DNA from: Nostoc sp. CHAB 5824
Lineage (GTDB): Bacteria; Cyanobacteriota; Cyanobacteriia; Cyanobacteriales; Nostocaceae
Direction: 5' to 3'
DNA: 64,000 nt
Assembly (NCBI RefSeq): GCF_020829665.1
Contig: NZ_JAIVFT010000002.1
Coordinates: 124,001-188,000, forward strand
In this document: positions 25,218 through 34,976 of the stretch, one piece after another
How the letters are laid out: each line of letters starts with the position of its first letter
Numbering within the stretch: position 1 is the stretch's first letter
Program-made: the position numbers and the translations under genes
The notes under the pieces: model-generated
Told to the model about the DNA's origin: nothing
Databases searched by the model: none
What the model saw: only the letters and a program-made list of their open reading frames with translations

Positions 25218-26501
25218 ATGACTGAAAACAACGATACTTTGCTGCTAAAAGCAGCTAAAAGCGGAGATATTAAGCATCTGTGTGCGCTACTGGCTGCTGG
25301 TGCAAGGGTGAACGCGGGCGATCGCCAAGGCACGACGGCATTAATGTTTGCTGCCAATTTAGGCTACACCGAAATTGTGCGATCGCTGCTGGATGCTGGA
25401 GCAAATATCAACTTGCCCAGAAAACTCTATGGTTTGACGGCTTTAATGTTGGCAGCTACTGCCAAACAGCTTGACATTGTGCAGCTTTTACTATCCAAAG
25501 GTGCTGATGTAAATGCCACTAATGAAGATGGCAGCACAGCTTTAATGGCAGCAGTACTCAAAGGTCATGTTGATGTAGTGCAAGTTTTATTGGCTGCTGG
25601 TGCGAAGGTGAATATCGCAGATAAAGATAATGATACTGCGTTGAAACTCGCCGTTAAGCAGGGAAAAATAGAAGTTTTACAAGTAATTCTCCAAAGTGGT
25701 GTCGATGTCAATATCCGAGATGAGGAGGGTGAGACACTCTTAACATTAGCGGCAGATTTGGGACATCTGGAGGTTGTGGAAGCACTACTAGCGGCAGGGG
25801 CTGATGTGAATGTGAAAAACGTTGATGGTGGAACTGCCCTATCAGCGGCAGCAGCGGCTGGACACAGTGCGATCGCAGCAGCTTTACTGGATCGAGATGC
25901 TGAAATTAATCTCCAAGACCAAGATGGTGAAACTGCCCTACACCTTGCGGTTGTGGAAGGCTACATTGATGTCGTGCAAGTTTTACTTAACAGGGGTGCA
26001 GATGTCCAAATTAGGAACCATCTGGGTGATACATCACTGCTTGTAGCTGCGTTGCAAGGACACAGCCATATTGTCGAAGCATTGCTGCGTTTTGGGGCAG
26101 ATATTACTGAGAAAAACCTCGGTGAAGTCCCTTTGACGCTGGCTGTATCACAGGGACACACCCAAACAGTGAAAGTGCTACTAAACTATGGTGCTGATGC
26201 CAACACTCCGGGCGATGATGGTAAAACTGCTTTGATCAAGGCAACCGAACGCAAGCACACAGAAATCATACATTTGTTGCTGGCAAAGGGGGCAGATGTG
26301 AATTTTCAAGACTCAGCGAGGGCAACAGCATTGATGTGGGCTGCCTCAGCAGGTTACAGCGAAATTGTGGACTTATTACTCCAAGCTGGGGCAGATGTGA
26401 ATTTGAAAAATCGGGGTGGTTATACTGCTTTAATGATTGCAGAATTTAATGGTTATAAGAATGTGGTACGGAGTCTGCAAAAAGCTGGGGCGCAAGAATA
26501 G
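25218..26501 (+). CDS. Ankyrin-repeat protein, about 13 repeats
   Basis: This 427-residue protein consists almost wholly of 33-residue ankyrin repeats, each with a TALM-AA--G core, an IVQLLL-type second helix and a GADVN turn. About 13 repeats can be counted, the first and last degenerate. There is no signal peptide, membrane segment or enzymatic domain. Such proteins are protein-binding scaffolds; the partner is unknown. ATG 25218 was preferred to an in-frame TTG at 25176 because it fits the first repeat and the TTG adds unrelated residues. Repeats differ at the DNA level, so the array is not newly expanded. Confidence 0.93.
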   Translation: MTENNDTLLLKAAKSGDIKHLCALLAAGARVNAGDRQGTTALMFAANLGYTEIVRSLLDAGANINLPRKLYGLTALMLAATAKQLDIVQLLLSKGADVNATNEDGSTALMAAVLKGHVDVVQVLLAAGAKVNIADKDNDTALKLAVKQGKIEVLQVILQSGVDVNIRDEEGETLLTLAADLGHLEVVEALLAAGADVNVKNVDGGTALSAAAAAGHSAIAAALLDRDAEINLQDQDGETALHLAVVEGYIDVVQVLLNRGADVQIRNHLGDTSLLVAALQGHSHIVEALLRFGADITEKNLGEVPLTLAVSQGHTQTVKVLLNYGADANTPGDDGKTALIKATERKHTEIIHLLLAKGADVNFQDSARATALMWAASAGYSEIVDLLLQAGADVNLKNRGGYTALMIAEFNGYKNVVRSLQKAGAQE

Positions 26502-27066
26502 CTATGTGAATTCTTCAACTAAAATATTTTCAGAAATATGTTGACAAATCAATAAATGAAGGTTATTTACTTAAATACCAGGGATATTTAAAAAGCCAAG
26601 TCTAGGCGTAAGAAACAAAGAAAGCAAAACTCCGTCGTAGCTGTTGTGAACTTGCTACGGCGGAGAAAGAAAAAATTAAAACGACAAGAGGGAGCAGGTC
26701 AAATGCTTGCGTCACAAGGATAGAAAGAAAGCAAAAATGAAGAAGTAAGTTTACCTTTTACTTTTTACCTTGTACCTTTTACCTTTTACCTAGTCTCCCC
26801 CTTGGCGTTTCCTACTGTGCTAGATGTGTAAAATATATAGTTTTTACTTGAACAGAAAAGTATTCTAACGATCATTTTTTATGTATCATACTAAAGGCTA
26901 AATACAAACAACTGACCAAAAAAGGTTGATGTGCGACTATTTAGGCGATCGCAAAGGCAAGTCAAGAAGAAAATAAATAAAAAATTAAATTTAGTAAAAT
27001 CACTGTAGTTAATCCCTAGTCACAATCAGCTTAATAATAACTTGATCAAGTAAAAATGGCTAATGA
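26502..27066. other. Intergenic region with hairpin and heptamer repeats
   Basis: No gene is seen in these 565 bases. It contains a strong hairpin (26630-26665), a run of TACCTTT units near 26750-26795, and AT-rich sequence up to the stop of the phosphatase gene. Confidence 0.6.
26630..26665 (-). terminator. Hairpin terminator candidate
   Basis: CTCCGTCGTAGC (26630-26641) pairs with GCTACGGCGGAG (26654-26665) with one G-U. On the minus strand it is followed by TTTTGCTTTCTTT. It lies about 400 bases past the phosphatase stop, so it could end that transcript after a long 3' untranslated region. Confidence 0.45.
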
Positions 27067-28458
27067 CTATAAAATTTGCAGAACAACCAGTGTCATATCA
27101 TCAGTGTTTTGTTTATCAGCACCGATGAATTGCTGAACTTGGTCAAATAAGTAATCCACAATCTCTTCTGGCCCATTGCAGTACTTGCAAGCCGTATTGA
27201 AGCCAGCGACAAAGTTATCTTCATCGAAGCGATCGCCACCAGCAGTAGCGGCATCAGTCAAGCCATCTGTATAGTAAATAATTGTATCTCCAGGCTCTAA
27301 CTGTGCCTGGGCATCTTCATATTGGCTGTTAGCATCCAAACCGATTAGCATTCCTAGAGTATCTAAACGGCTGACAGTTTTCGTAGCTGCGTGCCACCAC
27401 AAGGGAGGATTGTGTGCCGCATTGCTATAAGACAAAATTCGGTTATGAGGATTATATTCTGAGTAAAATAGCGTTACAAAGCGGTGGGAATTTTCCAAAT
27501 CCGCATACATAACTCTGTTTAAGTTTTGCAGAATTCCGGCTGGGGAATTACCATGTAGTACTTCTCCTCGTAGCATTCCCCGCATCATCGTCATAATTAG
27601 CCCAGCGGGGACACCCTTGCCCATGACATCTCCAATAACCAAACCCCAGCAACCAGTTTCCGTGCCGCCTTTGGACTTAGGCTGAATCTTCTTGTGATTG
27701 GTAGCAATAAAGTCGTAGTAGTCTCCGCCGACGCGATTAGCAGGTTTGCAGCGTGCCGCTAGGACTGCACCAGGGATTGTGGGACATTGACGTGGCAGAA
27801 GTCGCCGTTGAATTTCTGCACCAATCTCTAGTTCTTGGTCTAGGCGTTCTTTTTTTCTTAGTTCTACAGCTAGTTCATCGTTTTCGATCGCTACTGCTGT
27901 TTGGTCTGCTACTAACCTAACTAACTTTTGCCTAGTTTCTGTCCAACTATATTCTGGATCGCGGCTCAAGACATAGAGCCATCCGCGTTCTGTATGCTTC
28001 ACCAGAATTGCCGTACCAAAGATTTGCACATCTGGCCCTAAATAGCGATGCATCTGGTCATCTAAAATCCCTGTGGCATTCGCTAGAGGTGCAGTATTGG
28101 GCAGAAGCGTGATTTGACTACTGGCTATTTCTAGCGCTTTGCGGATATCCTTTCGCTGGCGACTATCTTGCCAATGTAACTGCTCTAACCTGACTTGACC
28201 ATTAGGTTTATAGAGAAACAGGGCGCTGCCGTCTGCATCTGTCACTCTTGTTGCCATCAGCGGGATCAGTTCCAAAAACTGATTCAAATTATTAAAACTT
28301 CTCAGGGCAAATCCTAAAGAACTTAGCAAATCTTGAATTTTGTTCTGTTCTCGGTGCAACCTTGCCACGAGTTCTTTGAGTGCTACGACTGGTGTGACAT
28401 CTGTCGCGGCACTACTATTGTTGTCAGTGGGTTGAGAGGGCAGTTGAGACACAGGCAC
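27067..28458 (-). CDS. GAF-domain PP2C-type phosphatase (RsbU/SpoIIE-like)
   Basis: This 463-residue protein has a coiled N-terminal segment, a GAF domain (about residues 50-195) with GSALFLYKPNGQVRLEQL, and a linker coiled coil (KKERLDQELEIGAEIQRRLLP) typical before PP2C_SIG domains. The phosphatase domain contains RVGGDYYDF, VIGDVMGKGVPAGLIM, SNAAHNPPLW, YTDGLTDA and a final DDMTLVVL. The acidic metal-binding residues are all present. It should dephosphorylate an anti-anti-sigma factor in a partner-switching pathway, with GAF as the signal input. No anti-sigma or STAS gene is adjacent. Confidence 0.93.
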   Translation of the reverse strand: MPVSQLPSQPTDNNSSAATDVTPVVALKELVARLHREQNKIQDLLSSLGFALRSFNNLNQFLELIPLMATRVTDADGSALFLYKPNGQVRLEQLHWQDSRQRKDIRKALEIASSQITLLPNTAPLANATGILDDQMHRYLGPDVQIFGTAILVKHTERGWLYVLSRDPEYSWTETRQKLVRLVADQTAVAIENDELAVELRKKERLDQELEIGAEIQRRLLPRQCPTIPGAVLAARCKPANRVGGDYYDFIATNHKKIQPKSKGGTETGCWGLVIGDVMGKGVPAGLIMTMMRGMLRGEVLHGNSPAGILQNLNRVMYADLENSHRFVTLFYSEYNPHNRILSYSNAAHNPPLWWHAATKTVSRLDTLGMLIGLDANSQYEDAQAQLEPGDTIIYYTDGLTDAATAGGDRFDEDNFVAGFNTACKYCNGPEEIVDYLFDQVQQFIGADKQNTDDMTLVVLQIL

Positions 28459-29956
28459 AGGTACTATTGCACTTTATATTGGAAGATTTCAGATTACTTA
28501 TAAATTTTTTGGCTTTGGCATTGCTAAACCATATTTAGACAAGACTTGTCACTTTAGCAAGAGTATAAAGACGTAACAGGCAACTTTTATCAGTATTTTA
28601 TTTGCTTATTATATTTTTGATAGAATATTAGTAATTTCAAATCATGTATTTTTAGTCAAAAGCCAACCCATAAAAATCATTACTTTCGGTAATACTTAAT
28701 AAAGTTTTTTATTTTTTCATAACTTAATTCCCAAAGCATATCTCTAAAGTCATAAAAATATTTTATTAAAAGAATATTTTATAACGCTTTCAGAGTAACT
28801 GTTTGGGAAGAGGCCACTATGAGACTGGAAGCTTTTTGAGTGAAAACCTCTATCAGCGCTCAAATCGAGCTTAGGTTTGGTAAAAAACAGACTTAAACTC
28901 ATTTCCAAACCTGAGAAGATGTAAATAAGTCTTCAAATACTTAATTTGTATACCATAATTGCTGGGATAATCGCTAAGATTAAGCTTTTCATTTTGAATT
29001 TCTAGTTTTGAGTTGCTGAATATGCAAAAATTCAACCCATTAAAATGCCATAAATGTAAGACAACCCAATCTTTCGAGTTAGCGCTAACAGACTTAAACC
29101 ATTAACCTCTAATTGATTTTAAGAGGGAGTCATTTGGTAAGTTTAAGATATGAATAGAAAAGATGACACTAAATCTAGAAAAAATATCCTCCAATAACCT
29201 TAAGTCAAAAACCAGAAAGAGTGTTGTCGTTTAACTATCAGAGTTCAAACCTCTCAATTTACTACAGAAAATATTTGTAGATACTTTTGCAAGTAAAAGC
29301 TGAGAATACATCTGGGAGTGTTGAACCAGCTTACTTACACTAATTCGCTTTTTGAGTCCACAGTGGACGATTTTCCGAAGTTCTAATGGTCGGAAGCCGT
29401 CTTTTCCTGATGTCGGCTCTGGGCAAATAGATGACGCTTATACTTCCTACTCTTAAGTAAGTTACGTGCAGTGTGCATATCTGGCAACTCGCTAACGCAG
29501 TTCCTTCTTCTGTCAAAGACGCTACGTGTAGCTTGCTTCTTGGTAGAAGTAGAAGCCGCTATAGTCAACACCAGTCAGCCGTGGAGGCAAACGCTCCCAG
29601 AGGGCTGAACTCATCCGTGCTGGCTCCCCAACGCACTGCTCACCGCTGAGGCTGCTGTCCATCTTACAATAGTTGTATTTATGAGGGTGAGCATCTCGCT
29701 TGTCCTTTAAATTACTGCAAGATGGAAACTTCTGGGGTTTTGTATGTTGCAACTAAATCCCCATTCAGAGCGTGAAAAAAGGGCATTAGCTTGAAATTTT
29801 AGCAAAAGTTATCCATTTATTGTGACAAACTCATGATTTATCGCACTTGATCTGTTTCTAGTATTTTGTTTCTAATTAGTTCAAGTGATAATACCAGATT
29901 AGTCATCCCTAAATTTATCAGTTGTCAAGAAAAATATTTAACTCCAAATTTTTCAA
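28459..29956. other. Long non-coding region between rsbU-like gene and ftsY
   Basis: About 1.5 kb carries no recognised gene. Positions 28459-29380 are strongly AT-rich. Positions 29380-29760 are distinctly richer in GC and hold two overlapping minus-strand ORFs of 62 and 76 codons (29383-29571 and 29522-29752) with no recognisable similarity. The rest returns to AT-rich DNA. The island could be a gene remnant or an unrecognised RNA. Confidence 0.45.
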
Positions 29957-31621
29957 TTAGCCACTCAAGAGAGCTTCGACAAACTCATAGCTAGAAAAGG
30001 GGCGCAGGTCTTCAATTCCTTCGCCAGCACCAATAAAGCGAATGGGTAAACCTAGCTGTTGCACAACGGCAAGGGCAACGCCGCCTTTGGCGGTGCCATC
30101 TAACTTAGTTAAGACAACGCCACTCAGTTGGGCAGCTTGGGAGAAAACTTCGGCTTGCCGCAGTCCATTTTGTCCTAAAGTAGCATCTAGAACTAAAAGA
30201 GATTCTACTTTGGCATTTGGGGCTTTTTTGTCGATAATTCGCCGGATTTTGCTGAGTTCGTCCATTAAATTTTTCTTGTTTTGCAGCCGCCCAGCTGTAT
30301 CTACCAGAAGTAATTCTGTTTGCCGTGCTTGGGCGGCAGCGATCGCATCAAATACAACTGCTGCCGGATCTGTATTCTTTCCAGGATTAGCAATTACTTC
30401 CACACCACTTCTACTACCCCAAACTTTCACCTGTTCTACAGCGGCGGCGCGGAAGGTGTCTGCTGCCCCAATCAAGCATTTATAACCAGATTTTTGTCCC
30501 AGGTGGGCAATTTTGCCGATGGTGGTGGTTTTACCGGCACCATTCACCCCAGTGATTAACCAAATGTTCAAGGTTTCTTTTTCAGGGGTAAAGGTAGTTT
30601 TGTGCGATGCTTTGCTCGGCGCATCCAGCATATCCCGGAGGATTTTTTTCAGGTAAGCGATCGCTTCTTCAGGTGCAGTAACTTCTTCTCGAAGTTTTGT
30701 CTGTAGGGCATTGATAATAAAGTCTGTCGCCTCTACACCCACATCAGCTTGCAGGAGCAATGCCTCAATTTCCGTCACAGCAGCAAGGTTTAGCGGCCCT
30801 TGACCTACGATCGCCTTCAGTTGATTGAGGATGCTACGACGAGTTTTGTCTAACCCTTGCCGGAGCTTTTTCAGCCAAGTAATTTCTTCAATAGAAACGT
30901 CTTCTGGACTTCTACCTTGAGCCGCTAAAATTTTCGCCGACCATACAAACCCATCATCAAATACCAGTCCGGGAATTTCCTCTCCTGTCTCTGAGGTTGC
31001 AGCGGCTGGCTGTACTACCTCTGGTTCTGGGACTTCAATGGCGGTAGCTATTAGTTGTTCCAACTTGGCTTGCCGTTCTGCCGCCGCCCGTTCTAAGAAG
31101 GATAAGGTTGCTGGTGCTGTTGGCTGTGTTGCCTCTGGCGTAGCTAGTGGTTCGGTGAGTGTTGGTTCGGTTTCACTTGCCGTTAGTTCTGGGCTTTTGA
31201 CATCTGGCTCTTCGGCAATTGCTACCACTGAGGAATCTTCTGTACTTTCTTCCTCTGTAGCAGCTTGAATAACTTCTGGCTGTGCTGTTTCTGGGGTTGT
31301 ACTAACAGGTTCCTCTGTTGCTTCTGGTTCAGTGATTTCCGCAATTGCCGTTTCTGCGGTTTCAAGTTGTGCTGAGGCATCTGCTGAATCAGCCGGGGTT
31401 TCTACTACCTCGACTTGTTGTTTTTGTTGAATATTTTTGTAAGCAGCTTTAGCAAACGCTAACAAGTCTGTCGTTGTCTCTGGTGCAGTTTCAGCAGTTG
31501 GTGTTGACGTTTCGGCTGGCTCTAGTTGGGGTTCTTGTGCAGCAGAAGTATCTTCCTGTTTCTTATCAGAGGGAGTGTCAGAGGAATCGTTATATTTACG
31601 ACGGAACCAATTAAAAACCAT
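29957..31621 (-). CDS. ftsY: Signal recognition particle receptor FtsY
   Basis: This 554-residue SRP GTPase receives ribosome-SRP complexes at the membrane. Residues about 15-225 are a long acidic Glu/Thr/Pro/Ala-rich A domain. The N domain follows (LRQGLDKTRRSILNQL), then the G domain with G1 GVNGAGKTTTIGKIA, DTFRAAAVEQ, G3 DTAGRLQNKKNLM, G4 TKLDGTAKGG and the C-terminal GAGEGIEDLRPF. The acidic domain makes it longer than minimal FtsY but within the range for cyanobacteria. It is the last gene of DUF502-nusB-ftsY on the minus strand. Confidence 0.97.
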   Translation of the reverse strand: MVFNWFRRKYNDSSDTPSDKKQEDTSAAQEPQLEPAETSTPTAETAPETTTDLLAFAKAAYKNIQQKQQVEVVETPADSADASAQLETAETAIAEITEPEATEEPVSTTPETAQPEVIQAATEEESTEDSSVVAIAEEPDVKSPELTASETEPTLTEPLATPEATQPTAPATLSFLERAAAERQAKLEQLIATAIEVPEPEVVQPAAATSETGEEIPGLVFDDGFVWSAKILAAQGRSPEDVSIEEITWLKKLRQGLDKTRRSILNQLKAIVGQGPLNLAAVTEIEALLLQADVGVEATDFIINALQTKLREEVTAPEEAIAYLKKILRDMLDAPSKASHKTTFTPEKETLNIWLITGVNGAGKTTTIGKIAHLGQKSGYKCLIGAADTFRAAAVEQVKVWGSRSGVEVIANPGKNTDPAAVVFDAIAAAQARQTELLLVDTAGRLQNKKNLMDELSKIRRIIDKKAPNAKVESLLVLDATLGQNGLRQAEVFSQAAQLSGVVLTKLDGTAKGGVALAVVQQLGLPIRFIGAGEGIEDLRPFSSYEFVEALLSG

Positions 31622-31874
31622 TGCAGCAGTATTGGTTATATGAGTTATAAGTTATAAGTTATGAGTTTAATTTAACTTTGCACTTTTTCTTGGCGTGAAA
31701 ACTCCTCGGTTATCCTCACCTTTCAACGCCAGTTTGAGGAAAATCGGTACAACAGGAGGTTCCCTCGTTCGCACGGCGTTTCCCGCTGGGAGAAGTTCCG
31801 TTCGCAGGAAGCCGCAGAAGCGGCTACAGACTTTTCTTCACGGCAGTATAGGAATTATGAATTACGTAGCGGGA

Positions 31875-32516
31875 CTATGCTGTTTTTTTCTGCTCAGTAA
31901 CTCGGCGCAAAACACCGTTAATAAACCGATGACCGTCGTCTCCACTGTAGCGTTTGGCTAGCTCCACTGCTTCGTTGATGGCGATGCTGTCTGGAACTCC
32001 TAAGAACTTCATTTCTGCTACAGCGATTTGCAAAATATCGCGGTCAATTTGGGCGAGGCGAGTTACTTGCCAATCTACTAAGGCAGTAGAAATGAGTTCA
32101 TCTATAATTTGTCGATTTTCGTTGACTGTAATCACAAGCTCTTTAGCGTAATTACGGACTCCCTTATCCTGATTAGCTAACTGAATCAATACTGGGAAAT
32201 CAACTGCTGTACCCAACTGATTAATTGCTGTCTGGGTGCAGGCGATCGCTTCTTGAAGCATTGTTCTAGCAGTATTGAGGTCAGAGGCCCGAGTTTGGCT
32301 ACTTAAGAGGCGATCGTTACTGCGTTGCAGTTCCCCTGCGGCATTATCGAGGGTATCTTGCACTTCTGAGGTCAGGGTGCGTACTGCTCCTAGCACCAAC
32401 TTGGATACTAGTTGATCGTCTTCCAATTTATCTAATTTCTTTGGGTTAACTGGCAATTGGCTAAGGCTTAAAAGCGCCAATTCACGAGCAATTTGCTGGG
32501 GTTTACGAGGTTGCAT
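31875..32516 (-). CDS. nusB: Transcription antitermination factor NusB
   Basis: This 213-residue protein starts [20 protein letters not shown], the NusB arginine-rich RNA-binding N terminus, and ends with the conserved [20 protein letters not shown] and FINGVLRRV. NusB binds boxA RNA with NusE and supports rRNA transcription. Compared with E. coli NusB it has an insertion of about 60 residues in the middle ([20 protein letters not shown] and following), usual for cyanobacteria. It lies between the DUF502 gene and ftsY on the same strand. Confidence 0.95.
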   Translation of the reverse strand: MQPRKPQQIARELALLSLSQLPVNPKKLDKLEDDQLVSKLVLGAVRTLTSEVQDTLDNAAGELQRSNDRLLSSQTRASDLNTARTMLQEAIACTQTAINQLGTAVDFPVLIQLANQDKGVRNYAKELVITVNENRQIIDELISTALVDWQVTRLAQIDRDILQIAVAEMKFLGVPDSIAINEAVELAKRYSGDDGHRFINGVLRRVTEQKKTA

Positions 32517-32638
32517 AAAACTGAGGGGTGATTGTGCAAGAAGTGATTAACTAGGCGGGACAAACTTACAAGCTTATCAATTTTGGCACAGTCAAACAAC
32601 AACATTACGCATTTGCTTGTAACTTTGCCAGATTGATT

Positions 32639-33400
32639 TTAAGTTTCTTCAACGGGAATAACCTGCTGCTTGATTTCGTCGTGTTTCACTTCCAGTGTGG
32701 ATTTGGGGAAAACCAAGGGCGTATTGGGAGCAACAATGCCACCTGATACAACTATTTTAAAGGCGTCTTCAATTGACATGGAGAGGTTCACCACCTCGTC
32801 TTCAGGAACGACTGCGTACCATCCGGTAGTCGGATTCGGGGTGGTGGGTATAAAAACACTTAGCACGGGGCGAGACATCTGGGCTTGGATATCACTGCTG
32901 ATTGCACCAGTGACAAAGGCGATCGCCCAAATTCCTCGACGGGGATACTCTACCAAAATTACACGGCGAAACTTGCCATTAGAATCTTTTAATATTGTTT
33001 CTAAAAGCTGTTTGAGAGTTTTATATACTTGTCCTGCTAAAGGAATTGCCTGTAATAATCGCTCACCAAAATCTAGCAACCAACGCCCTGCAATATTCCG
33101 AGCCATCAAGCCCATTAAGAGTATACTTAATAGTGGTACAGCCAATCCTACTAATAAGTTCAGTAAATTTACTAAAATTGGGTTTAACCCATCAAAGGGA
33201 TTTAGTTGTTTGGGAATTTGGGTGAGGAAGTTGATTACCCAAGTAGCAATGGTAATCGTTAGCCAGATAGTGGTTGCTAGGGGAATTACTACTAACAAAC
33301 CAGCAATCAGGTCGTTTTTTAAGTCCTGTTTTAGGCGATTGATTACCAAGCCCCGATTCTCCTGTTTTAAGCTAGAGGAACTTTTGTTATTGGTATCCAT
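32639..33400 (-). CDS. DUF502 membrane protein
   Basis: This 253-residue protein has two membrane segments: LIAGLLVVIPLATTIWLTIT (about residues 33-52) and ILVNLLNLLVGLAVPLLSIL (about residues 75-95). The DUF502 core follows with GERLLQAIPLAGQVYKTLKQ, VILVEYPRRGIWAIAFVTG and FIPTTPNPTTGWYAVVPEDEV. DUF502 proteins are found in bacteria and plants (COV-like) with unknown biochemical role, possibly membrane organisation or transport. It precedes nusB and ftsY, a conserved cyanobacterial grouping. Long antisense ORFs over it are not credible. Confidence 0.92.
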   Translation of the reverse strand: MDTNNKSSSSLKQENRGLVINRLKQDLKNDLIAGLLVVIPLATTIWLTITIATWVINFLTQIPKQLNPFDGLNPILVNLLNLLVGLAVPLLSILLMGLMARNIAGRWLLDFGERLLQAIPLAGQVYKTLKQLLETILKDSNGKFRRVILVEYPRRGIWAIAFVTGAISSDIQAQMSRPVLSVFIPTTPNPTTGWYAVVPEDEVVNLSMSIEDAFKIVVSGGIVAPNTPLVFPKSTLEVKHDEIKQQVIPVEET

Positions 33401-33816
33401 ACCAGCAGATTCGTCAAATTCCGAAGACTTTCAAGTTTGGCAACTTCTGCCGCAAGTAACTGTCCAAGAAGCTAGCAGCTTGGCTGCTGGCGCAAAAATA
33501 CGTACTTGTTGCTGGAAATCAGCTATTTTCCTACAAGCATACACATAGACATTAACCAATCTGATGGCGACTGCTTATTCTTAGAGAATGTTACTTTTCT
33601 TTGTAAGACCTATAAATGATTGTTGCAAGTCCTTAGGTATTACTAATCTACCGCGCTCAATCAAAAGCTGCTTATGATTGTGAAAGTCCCACCGGGTAAA
33701 CTAAGGAATTATTCTATCTGGTCAGTTACTCACATTTAAGTAGGGGCGGCTTTTATGAATGTTCTGTTAAAAATATTAATTTATTATGGTGGTTCTCGTT
33801 TAGGTGGAAAACGCGA

Positions 33817-33846
33817 TAGGGACGCATAGCTAGCTGTGCGTCCCTA
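33817..33846. repeat. TAGGGACGCA hairpin repeat
   Basis: TAGGGACGCA (33817-33826) and TGCGTCCCTA (33837-33846) form a perfect 10-bp stem with a 10-base loop. Related degenerate hairpins lie at 36110-36135 and 57933-57960. It lies about 95 bases past the hpsK stop and could also end that transcript. Confidence 0.6.
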
Positions 33847-33864
33847 CTTCTGAATTCTGATTTT

Positions 33865-33897
33865 GCGATCGCGTAGCCGTCCGTTGTAGGCGATCGC
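33865..33897. repeat. Dispersed palindromic repeat, copy 3
   Basis: A GCGATCGCGTAGCCGTCCG-type palindrome with a HIP1 octamer at its left end and GGCGATCGC at its right end; the same family as copies at 9129, 21939, 54219 and 54587. Confidence 0.5.
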
Positions 33898-33941
33898 TTC
33901 TTCAAATTGTAATGCGTAATCCTTCTAATCTCCAGTTTGCT

Positions 33942-34850
33942 TTACGCTGCATCAGCCTGTGTCGTTTCAGAATCCGCGCACTGCAACTGTTGTGTACTTT
34001 CCTGTGCCAAAACTACTGTTGCATCTAAATTAGGTTTTGGTAAATACTTCATTTCCCAAACTTTGAGCAAAATCAGGTATTCGTAGAATGCCTGCAATGT
34101 ACACCAAGCAAGACCGGCGCTTCCATCTAAGCAGCCGCCTAAGATAAAATACATGTATACAAACCGTAGCAGCGGTCTGGCGGGTAAACGCAAAGACAAA
34201 TCTTTCAGGGCGCGGCGTTTTTCGACTTCCGATTTCCCAAAGAATAAATCTTGCCAGTTGACCTTTCCCTGTTCTAGTTGATACAGGGTTTCTTGAGCTT
34301 CGTCTGTAGAATAACGGTTATGCTTGTCAATCCAACGGCTTAAACCTTTGCTACAAGTGTAGTGTGGGTATGTCTCTTTTAAAAAGCTAGTTGCACCCTC
34401 ACAAACTTCCCGTTCAGTATGACCGTAGTCTGTAAACCAGACTTTACCGTGGCAAAAGAGGCGCATTTGGTAACGGGGATACTGTGTGCTGTAGCGAATC
34501 CAACGATTCATGAACATGACACGTTCAGCTACGTAGTAACCGATGTAGTCTGGATTCTGGCTTGCCTTTTCGCATTCCGCGAACAGTTCTGGTGTCATGC
34601 GCTCGTCAGCTTCGAGAATGTAAACCCATTCGTGCTTCGGGGAGATAGACTCTAACATCCAGGTGCGTTGCCGTCCGTGGCTTTCAAAAGCGTGTTGGAC
34701 GACGCGGATGGGATAGCCACTGGCGATTTCTACAGTGCGATCGCTACTGCATGAATCCACAACAATGATGTCATCCGATAGCATCGCCGATTCGATACAA
34801 GCAGCAATATCTAGTTCTTCGTTATATGTCAGTATGTAAATTGAGAACAT
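33942..34850 (-). CDS. hpsK: Glycosyltransferase family 2 HpsK
   Basis: This 302-residue GT2 enzyme begins MFSIYILTYNEELDIAACIE, has DDIIVVDSCSSDRT, and carries the metal/nucleotide motif ILEADERM. It resembles WaaE/KdtX-type beta-1,4-glucosyltransferases. The C-terminal third has hydrophobic segments near LLRFVYMYFILGGCLDGSAG, suggesting membrane contact. It is the last gene of the hps series, in the position of hpsK of N. punctiforme. The likely role is adding a sugar to the hormogonium polysaccharide. The sugar cannot be deduced. Confidence 0.85.
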   Translation of the reverse strand: MFSIYILTYNEELDIAACIESAMLSDDIIVVDSCSSDRTVEIASGYPIRVVQHAFESHGRQRTWMLESISPKHEWVYILEADERMTPELFAECEKASQNPDYIGYYVAERVMFMNRWIRYSTQYPRYQMRLFCHGKVWFTDYGHTEREVCEGATSFLKETYPHYTCSKGLSRWIDKHNRYSTDEAQETLYQLEQGKVNWQDLFFGKSEVEKRRALKDLSLRLPARPLLRFVYMYFILGGCLDGSAGLAWCTLQAFYEYLILLKVWEMKYLPKPNLDATVVLAQESTQQLQCADSETTQADAA

Positions 34851-34976
34851 TACCCAAGTTTTATAGCGATTTTACTCAGTGATAATTGCATTTTTATTGT
34901 TATTAGCTATTAGGCGCATGGCAGTATAAGCCGTCAACAATTATTGGATACGTCCTACTGCCATACCGATAGTGGA

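Larger units (their letters stand above)
33401..33941. other. Intergenic region with two structured repeats
   Basis: These 541 bases between hpsK and the DUF502 gene hold no gene. They contain the TAGGGACGCA hairpin (33817-33846) and a HIP1-flanked dispersed palindrome (33865-33897) near the hpsK stop. Confidence 0.6.

Noticed and set aside
29225..29265. tRNA T-arm-like GAGTTCAAACCTC
   Set aside because: No D-arm, anticodon arm or acceptor stem can be built around it.
32670..33548. Long plus-strand ORF (292 codons) opposite the DUF502 gene
   Set aside because: It is antisense to a clearly conserved membrane protein, has Ser/Lys-rich composition typical of shadow frames, and shows no motif.
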